This document shows, in pieces, positions 58,984-64,000 of a stretch of DNA of 64,000 nt. Made by a program: the position numbers and the translations under genes. Numbering within the stretch: the first letter of the stretch is position 1; each line of letters opens with the position of its first letter. The stretch comes from Paraburkholderia agricolaris. GTDB lineage: Bacteria; Pseudomonadota; Gammaproteobacteria; Burkholderiales; Burkholderiaceae. The stretch is from positions 1,054,001 to 1,118,000 of the forward strand of contig NZ_QPER01000002.1 in the NCBI RefSeq assembly GCF_009455635.1. The letters run 5' to 3'. A model generated the notes under the pieces. The model searched no databases. It had not been told where the DNA came from and worked only from the letters and a program-made list of their open reading frames with translations.

Positions 58984-60392
58984 CAGATTTCCTGCAAGGC
59001 CGGCGATTGAGGCGTGGACGCTACCACTGGCACACGCGCGGTCACGATCGTATGACCGGGCTGCGAGCTGAGTGACAGCTTGCCGCCCAGCGTGTCCAGC
59101 CGCTCGCGCATATTGCGCAGACCCACCCCCGCGTGTGGATTGACGAGCGCGTGCGCGACGTCGAAACCGCAGCCGTTGTCCGCGATGGTTAGCGTGACGG
59201 CATCGCTCGATACCTCCAGCGACAGCGCCGCACTGGAGGCGTGGGCATGCCGCACGATATTCGTCAACGCTTCCTGGGCGATACGGAACAGCACGGTATT
59301 CACCGCTTCCGGCAAAGACGCGGCATGGGTATGGGCAATCTGCGTGAAGCCGATCTGGATGCCGGACTGGTCGCTCAACTCGCGGGTGAGCTGTTCCAGG
59401 GCAGCCGCTACGCCGAGGTCGTCGAGCATGGACGGACGCAGTGCGTGAGAGATGCGGCGCACTTCACGCAAGGTGTCGCCGATCCGCGCAATGCTCGTCG
59501 ATAGCGCGGCTTCTGCTGCGGGCACGCGCGCGTCACTGCGTTCGAAGCGCGTCAATGCCGATTCGAGCAGCAGCTTCACGGAGACCATCATCTGGCTGAT
59601 GCCGTCGTGCAACTCACGTGACAGACGCGCTCGTTCGTTTTCCTGTGAGTCGACCACCTGCTGCGCGAGCCGCTTGAGTTTTGCGTCGGCGCTGCGGTAT
59701 TCGGTGACGTTGAGCACCAGCGCACACAAGGCGATCACGAAGAGTCCGGCCACCGCGATACCGTCGATCCACTGCATCGTGCGATCGATGTTGGCCGCTG
59801 CGCCTTCGTCGATATGCGCGAGTGTGGCATCGACATCGTCGAGATAGATGCCGGTGCCGATCATCCAGCCCCAGCGTTCGAGCGGCACCACGTAGCCCAG
59901 TTTCGACGCCAGTTTGCCCGTCGATGGCCGATGCCAGACGTAACGCACATAACCGCCGCCGCGCGAGGCCGCGGCGAGCAGTTGCTGGATCGTCAGCGCG
60001 CCGTTCGGATCGCGCAGCGCCCAGAGGTCGCGGCCAACGAGATCGGGTTCGCGCGGATGCATCAGCGTACGGCCGTGCATGTCGTAGACGAAGAAGTAGC
60101 CGTCCTTGCCGAAGTCCATTTTCCCGAGAATGTCGAGCGCACGGGTACGCAGCATCGCATCGTCGCGTGCGTTGTCGCGGCCCGCGTCGTAGAGCGGGGC
60201 GATCGCCGTGGTCGCGAGCTCGACATAGTGTTTGAGCTCGATTTCCTTGCTGGCCATGTAGGCGGCCTGAGTGGTCGCGTGCTGCGTTTCGGCGAGCGCC
60301 GTGGCTTCCCGGCGCACGCCGATTTCAATGCTGGCGATGGCCGCCAGAAAGGGCACGATCGCCAGCAGGACAATCTTTGCTTTGAGTTTCAT
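58983..60392 (-). CDS. Histidine kinase with sCache_2 sensor (MctS-like)
   Basis: A 469-residue membrane kinase. Helix 1 lies at about residues 5-25. The periplasmic sCache_2 sensor (about 30-190) has the typical YFFVYDMHGRTLMHPREPDLVG and GWMIGTGIYLDD. Helix 2 is at about 205-230. The cytoplasmic part has the HisKA_3 dimerisation helix with the phosphorylated His in SRELHDGISQMM, and a HATPase domain with DNGCGFD and GVGLRNMRERL. It senses a small acid or similar ligand and phosphorylates the adjacent NarL-type regulator. It is divergent from the DUF3311-mctP operon, 269 bases apart. The sensor type matches the chemoreceptor at 32799. Confidence 0.93.
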   Translation of the reverse strand: MKLKAKIVLLAIVPFLAAIASIEIGVRREATALAETQHATTQAAYMASKEIELKHYVELATTAIAPLYDAGRDNARDDAMLRTRALDILGKMDFGKDGYFFVYDMHGRTLMHPREPDLVGRDLWALRDPNGALTIQQLLAAASRGGGYVRYVWHRPSTGKLASKLGYVVPLERWGWMIGTGIYLDDVDATLAHIDEGAAANIDRTMQWIDGIAVAGLFVIALCALVLNVTEYRSADAKLKRLAQQVVDSQENERARLSRELHDGISQMMVSVKLLLESALTRFERSDARVPAAEAALSTSIARIGDTLREVRRISHALRPSMLDDLGVAAALEQLTRELSDQSGIQIGFTQIAHTHAASLPEAVNTVLFRIAQEALTNIVRHAHASSAALSLEVSSDAVTLTIADNGCGFDVAHALVNPHAGVGLRNMRERLDTLGGKLSLSSQPGHTIVTARVPVVASTPQSPALQEI

Positions 60393-60415
60393 CGTAGAGA
60401 GAACGGCCGACGGGC

Positions 60416-60445
60416 TACGTAGTATTACGTAGCTGGCTTACGTAG
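60416..60445. promoter_or_regulatory. Three TACGTAG repeats upstream of the kinase gene
   Basis: TACGTAG occurs at 60416-60422, 60426-60432 and 60439-60445, with ten- and 13-base periods. Each contains the palindrome TACGTA. The cluster ends 24 bases from the kinase start and is absent elsewhere nearby. It is a good candidate for the binding site of the LuxR-type regulator. Confidence 0.5.
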
Positions 60446-60566
60446 TTGCGCGCTTGTGACAGCGCCCACGAAGGCGAATACTACATCCCCGCGGCGTGCC
60501 GCGCCTTCTGGCGCGTTGTTGCGGTGCACCTGGCGGTGGCAGCCTGGTGCCGAGCAAAAAGCAAAC

Positions 60567-60602
60567 ACCGGTTTTGCCGTCTAATATCAGGTAACCGGTT
60601 TT
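60567..60602. promoter_or_regulatory. ACCGGTTTT direct repeats before the DUF3311-mctP operon
   Basis: ACCGGTTTT is found at 60567-60575 and 60594-60602, 27 bases apart. ACCGGT is a palindrome, so both could bind a dimer. They lie 60-95 bases from the DUF3311 start and may be sites for the neighbouring regulator or for another protein. Confidence 0.35.
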
Positions 60603-60661
60603 CCGCGTGCCCGGCCAAAAGTCGAGGCGCGCGGTTTCAATAATAGACTTAGGAGAAGTTC

Positions 60662-60859
60662 GTGGAGACCTCCCAATCTTCCGGCCGTTCATGGCTATGG
60701 ATCGTCCTGCTGATCCCGTACATCGCGTTGCTGTGGTTGCCGTTCTATAACGACACACGGCCCTCATTCGCCGGCTTTCCGTTCTTCTACTGGTATCAGT
60801 TCTTGTGGGTTCCGTTGACCTCGCTGCTGATTTACGTCGTGTACCGAGGTGTCAAATGA
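60662..60859 (+). CDS. DUF3311 small membrane protein
   Basis: A 65-residue protein with two predicted membrane helices (about 13-30 and 40-60). The LLIPYIALLWLPFYN stretch and the final FFYWYQFLWVPLTSLL are the DUF3311 pattern. Such small proteins precede sodium:solute symporters, as YwcA/YjcH-like partners do for other carriers. The GTG start at 60662 follows AGGAGAAG. The gene overlaps the mctP start by four bases (ATGA), so both are translated together. Its role is probably in stability or coupling of the symporter. Confidence 0.88.
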   Translation: METSQSSGRSWLWIVLLIPYIALLWLPFYNDTRPSFAGFPFFYWYQFLWVPLTSLLIYVVYRGVK

Positions 60860-62337
60860 GCGATGTCAATCCTGTGAACCCGGTTGCGATGACCGTCTTT
60901 ATCGCGTTCTTTGTTCTTGTCACCGTGATCGGTTTTTTTGCCGCGCGCTGGAAGCGGGGCGACCTGACGCAATTGCACGAGTGGGGCCTGGGTGGCCGCC
61001 AGTTCGGCACGGTGATTTCGTGGTTCCTCGTGGGCGGCGATTTCTATACCGCTTACACCGTGATTGCGGTGCCTGCGCTGGTGTATTCGGTGGGCGCGTA
61101 TGGTTTCTTTGCGTTGCCGTACACCATCATTGTCTATCCGTTCGTGTTCGCGGTGATGCCCAAGCTGTGGAAGATCGCGCATGCGAAGAACCACATCACG
61201 GCAGCGGACTACGTGCAGGGCGAATACGGCGGCAAGTGGTTCCCGGCCGCGGTGGCGGTCACCGGTATTGTCGCGACCATGCCGTATATCGCGCTTCAGC
61301 TGGTGGGCATGCAGGTGGTGATCAAGGGGCTTGGCGTGACCGGCGAGATGCCGCTGATCGTCGCTTTCGTGATTCTGGCGCTGTACACGTATGCAAGCGG
61401 TTTGCGGGCGCCGGCGATGATTGCCTTCGTCAAGGACATCATGATCTATATCGTCGTGATCGCGGCAGTCTGGCTGATTCCGGCGAAGCTTGGTGGCTAT
61501 GCGCATGTGTTCGACGCGGCCGATACGTATTTCAAGGCCAAGGGCGGCGCAACCGGAATCATTCTGAAGCCGACGCAGTTCACTGCTTATGCATCGCTTG
61601 CGTTAGGCTCGGCGCTGGCGGCGTTCATGTATCCGCATACGATGACGGCGGTGTTGTCGTCCGCGTCGGCTAACACGGTGCGCAAGAATGCGATTTTCCT
61701 GCCCGCGTATACGCTATTGCTGGGCTTGATCGCGTTGCTCGGTTATATGGCGATTGCTGCCGGCGTGCATGTGAAGTCGGCGTCCGACATGGTGCCGGCG
61801 CTGTTTAACACGCTGTTTCCTTCGTGGTTTGTCGGCTTTGCGGCCGCGGCCATTGCGATTAGCGCGTTGGTGCCTGCCGCGATCATGTCGATTGGCGCGG
61901 CCAATCTGTTCACGCGGAATTTGTGGCGTCCTCTCGTCTCGCCGAATATCACGCCTGAGGCTGAAGCATCGACCGCGAAGATCGTTTCGCTGGTCGTGAA
62001 GTTTGGCGCGCTGCTGTTTATCGTGTTTCTGCCGACGCAGTATGCGATTGATCTGCAACTGCTGGGTGGGGTGTGGATTCTGCAGATTTTCCCGGCTATT
62101 GTGTTTTCGCTGTATACGCGGCGGTTGAATACGCCAGGGTTGTTTCTTGGGTGGCTGGTGGGGATCGTGCTGGGGACTGGGTTGGCTATTTCGCAAGGAC
62201 TTAAGCCGGTGTTTGCCTTGCATGTCGGTGGTGCTACCTATCCGCTTTATATCGGATTGATCGCCCTGGCGGCTAATATTGTGGTGAGTTTTGTGGTGTC
62301 GGTTTTGTCGCCGCGGAGGGTTGTGGCGGCGGTTTGA
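60856..62337 (+). CDS. mctP: MctP-like monocarboxylate sodium:solute symporter
   Basis: A 493-residue transporter with 13 predicted helices of the SSF family. The first helix region reads TVFIAFFVLVTVIGFFAARW. It is followed by LGGRQFGTVISWFLVGGDFYTAYT and ITAADYVQGEYGGKWF. Inner helices hold the sodium-site stretch SALVPAAIMSIGAANLFTRN. The Rhizobium MctP protein takes up lactate, pyruvate, propionate and alanine, and a MctSR two-component system sits beside it, the same arrangement as here. I use the ATG at 60856 (overlap with the DUF3311 stop). GC content falls in the last 200 bases of the gene, but the frame continues without a break. Confidence 0.92.
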   Translation: MSDVNPVNPVAMTVFIAFFVLVTVIGFFAARWKRGDLTQLHEWGLGGRQFGTVISWFLVGGDFYTAYTVIAVPALVYSVGAYGFFALPYTIIVYPFVFAVMPKLWKIAHAKNHITAADYVQGEYGGKWFPAAVAVTGIVATMPYIALQLVGMQVVIKGLGVTGEMPLIVAFVILALYTYASGLRAPAMIAFVKDIMIYIVVIAAVWLIPAKLGGYAHVFDAADTYFKAKGGATGIILKPTQFTAYASLALGSALAAFMYPHTMTAVLSSASANTVRKNAIFLPAYTLLLGLIALLGYMAIAAGVHVKSASDMVPALFNTLFPSWFVGFAAAAIAISALVPAAIMSIGAANLFTRNLWRPLVSPNITPEAEASTAKIVSLVVKFGALLFIVFLPTQYAIDLQLLGGVWILQIFPAIVFSLYTRRLNTPGLFLGWLVGIVLGTGLAISQGLKPVFALHVGGATYPLYIGLIALAANIVVSFVVSVLSPRRVVAAV

Positions 62338-62453
62338 GGTGGTTGTTCGGCTGGCGCCGTGGGCTACCTGCGGCGCTGGTCTTCACTGACCAAATCAGCG
62401 CAGCCACGCAACGACTGCCCGCGCAACATTGGGGCCGGTAACGGCGCAACAAT

Positions 62454-62483
62454 AAAAAAGGCACGATTGCTCGCGCCTTTTTT
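62454..62483. terminator. Bidirectional terminator between mctP and the RHS locus
   Basis: AAAAAAGGC (62454-62462) pairs with GCCTTTTTT (62475-62483), with a weak inner CG/CG pair. It can serve mctP on one strand and the small RHS partner gene on the other. Confidence 0.82.
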
Positions 62484-62488
62484 CGTTT

Positions 62489-62734
62489 TTACCGCTTACT
62501 TTTTCCCCTCTTTGGTGGACTGACGACCACACCTTCGGGGGCAATGTCGGGGTAGTCTTCCCATAGCGGTAACAAAAGTAGCGTTATGCCACCCGCCACC
62601 CTTCCAGCTTCTGTGCGGAAAAATTCGAACTCCTCCACCGAGCAACGAGCTTGAACGAGCCTGATTGCGTCTTCAACAGACCGAAATGCATCACGCAAGG
62701 TCTTGTCGATATCCTTCGCAGTTTCTTTATCCAT
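62489..62734 (-). CDS. Small protein after the RHS gene, possible immunity protein
   Basis: An 81-residue, largely alpha-helical protein (MDKETAKDIDKTLRDAFRSVED, then VEEFEFFRTEAGRVAGG and LLPLWEDYPDIAPEG) with one Cys and a basic tail (PPKRGKSKR). No signal peptide is visible. It starts nine bases after the end of the RHS protein gene in the same direction, which is the classic place for the immunity gene of a polymorphic RHS toxin. I do not recognise the family. AGGAAAAC precedes the ATG. The role is inferred only from position. Confidence 0.6.
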   Translation of the reverse strand: MDKETAKDIDKTLRDAFRSVEDAIRLVQARCSVEEFEFFRTEAGRVAGGITLLLLPLWEDYPDIAPEGVVVSPPKRGKSKR

Positions 62735-62743
62735 AGTGTTTTC

Positions 62744-64000
62744 CTAACAGCCGTTATCGGCCAGGCATTGAGTGATGCAAAGATGATAGTTCCTGCCGTC
62801 ATTCATTGCGGGGGTCGGAAGATATTGCATCGTGCATTTGTCAATACACTTTTCACGCACGTCTCGACAGCGCTTTGACGCAGGCCGACCATAACTGCAT
62901 TTGACGAAGCCCGAATCAGGGTCACCGCCGTCTGAGAACAGCTGAGCATATAGCACCGCACGTTTCGATTGCGCGTTCTGCTCCGGTATCAGGATAGGGA
63001 ACGGAACCTGTTCTTGCGCCGCTATTTGCAGTTCCGGTACATCGCCTCGAACGGGTTGACCCGTCGGGGTGACAGTGAAGTCGCGATAGAAAAGTTTCCA
63101 GGCGAACTTCGCCCGCGTGAAAACGTAACATTCAGGGCATACCGGGTTGATTGCCGTCGTGCTGCTTGCCTTCAGCGCACTGCGCGCACCTGATAGTTTT
63201 GCAGGCGGCCCAACCGGCTCAACGCCACCCTCGTAGTTGCTAATCCACTGATCTATCTCATCGTTGGAAATAGTTTGTGCGGCTTCGTTGTTTTTCGCAA
63301 CCGTCCCGGTGCGGCTCGATACACGTCCGTCAGGCGTGTAGGTGTAGTCCACTGTCAGGATACGTTTTACCCCGGCCGTCAGAGGGATTGTGTCCTCCTT
63401 GTACACGAACCGGATAACGCGCCCACGTTTGTCGTATGTGAAGCGTCCTTCCCGGTAGTTGCCGCTAACGACGGTTAGTCGGTTAGACGCATCGCGTTCA
63501 ATTTCGCTGATGAGGAAGTGGGAAATATGCTCCTGGGCACTCATCAGATTGCCCGTTTCGTCTGGAAAGTACCACCAGTATTCTGTTTTTATCCCATTGA
63601 GGTAAACCGTCGCTTCCGACATGCGATTATTCGCGTCGTAGATCGCACCAATCGTCAGCTTGGTTCCCGTGCTGATCGCGTCGAAACCATTTTCTCCGGT
63701 CGAGTCGGTCGTGTCGAACTCGCTGTATCCCGTAACGTTCCCACTCTGGTCATACACGAACGCCCGCATTTTTCCAGGCGATGCCACTAGCAATGGCCGC
63801 AAGCTCGTAGCATCCGCATATCTCACGTTCGTTATGACGGTCCCGTTAGCACTGGTTACAGCCGCGCGCACCGGCCGACCCGTCGCATCGTATGAATAGG
63901 CAGCGGTTCCGTCAGGTGCTGTTTTTTGTAGCAGGTTGCCGTTCGCGTCCAAACTTCGGCTCTCGTTGCCGTCGGCAGCAGTGCTACCTGTCAACCGCAA
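62744..64000 (-). CDS. RHS-repeat protein, C-terminal part with a Cys-rich tip
   Basis: The gene runs off the right edge; 418 residues are visible. The upstream half contains RHS/YD repeats: GNLLQKTAPDGTAAYSYDATGRP, VYDQSGNVTGYSEFD, IYDANNRMSEATVYL and FTYDKRGRVIRF. The usual end-of-core DPxG motif is not seen. The last 160 residues after the repeats are unlike them: a stretch with PVCPECYVFTR, then a Cys-rich end, KCSYGRPASKRC...REKCIDKC...HLCITQCLADNGC, containing eight or more cysteines. RHS proteins deliver variable C-terminal toxins by contact or type VI secretion, so this tip is likely the toxic or binding domain. GC content is visibly lower than in the flanking genes. Confidence 0.8.
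   Translation of the reverse strand: MRLTGSTAADGNESRSLDANGNLLQKTAPDGTAAYSYDATGRPVRAAVTSANGTVITNVRYADATSLRPLLVASPGKMRAFVYDQSGNVTGYSEFDTTDSTGENGFDAISTGTKLTIGAIYDANNRMSEATVYLNGIKTEYWWYFPDETGNLMSAQEHISHFLISEIERDASNRLTVVSGNYREGRFTYDKRGRVIRFVYKEDTIPLTAGVKRILTVDYTYTPDGRVSSRTGTVAKNNEAAQTISNDEIDQWISNYEGGVEPVGPPAKLSGARSALKASSTTAINPVCPECYVFTRAKFAWKLFYRDFTVTPTGQPVRGDVPELQIAAQEQVPFPILIPEQNAQSKRAVLYAQLFSDGGDPDSGFVKCSYGRPASKRCRDVREKCIDKCTMQYLPTPAMNDGRNYHLCITQCLADNGC

Noticed and set aside
60541..60600. Sigma-54 promoter before mctP
   Set aside because: A TGGCAG...TGC match has GG-N9-GC spacing, one base shorter than the required ten.

Overview
The window looks like a chromosome segment of a beta-proteobacterium of the Burkholderia/Paraburkholderia group. 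This rests on high GC, dense operons, a classical Burkholderia-type porin, lysine-rich histone-like proteins, a BPH/Anbu proteasome-homologue cluster and a Burkholderia-style rhamnolipid operon. I see no rRNA, tRNA, insertion sequence or CRISPR array. The species assignment is an inference; no marker gene is present.

Left part (1-9177): polyamine and agmatine metabolism. It holds the tail of a polyamine-binding protein, a DUF3138-like outer-membrane protein, a LysR regulator divergent from aguA (agmatine deiminase), aguB (N-carbamoylputrescine amidase), a complete PotF-like binding protein, and two further agmatine-deiminase-family proteins. Of those two, one carries a Tat signal and the other a Tat signal plus a lipobox. 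Together they suggest agmatine is converted to N-carbamoylputrescine both inside and outside the cytoplasm. Next come a complete oligopeptide ABC transporter (oppABCDF, minus strand) behind an XRE-cupin regulator, then a POT-family peptide symporter, an AhpD-like protein and a MocR regulator.

Middle (20-38 kb): a periplasmic CpdB-type nucleotidase with a Sel1-repeat partner, and an HU protein with a histone-H1-like arm. A four-gene ATP-grasp / alpha-E / transglutaminase / Anbu peptidase cluster follows. Then come a porin, a YihY/BrkB membrane protein with a YqjD-like tail, a YbaK-like deacylase, a chemoreceptor, a SYLF lipoprotein, a covalent-flavin oxidase and an SDR.

Right part (38-64 kb): an exported protein built from 20 GSGGT-type and 63 GGHGD-type pentapeptides, an MFS transporter and a sulfatase-superfamily hydrolase opposite a MarR regulator. 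These are followed by an FKBP isomerase, a DUF6765 protein, an H-NS protein with two DNA-binding domains and an H1-like tail, and a seven-gene rhamnolipid operon. That operon is rhlA, an isoprenylcysteine-methyltransferase-like gene, rhlB, an MFS exporter, rhlC, an outer-membrane factor and a HlyD adaptor. The end holds a two-component system divergent from a DUF3311-MctP monocarboxylate transporter pair, and then the C-terminal end of an RHS protein with a small downstream partner that may be an immunity protein.

The observations I rank highest are the triple agmatine-deiminase array, the Anbu cluster, the giant GGHGD repeat protein, the methyltransferase inside the rhamnolipid operon, the RHS/partner pair with a Cys-rich tip, and the TACGTAG triplet in front of the kinase gene.
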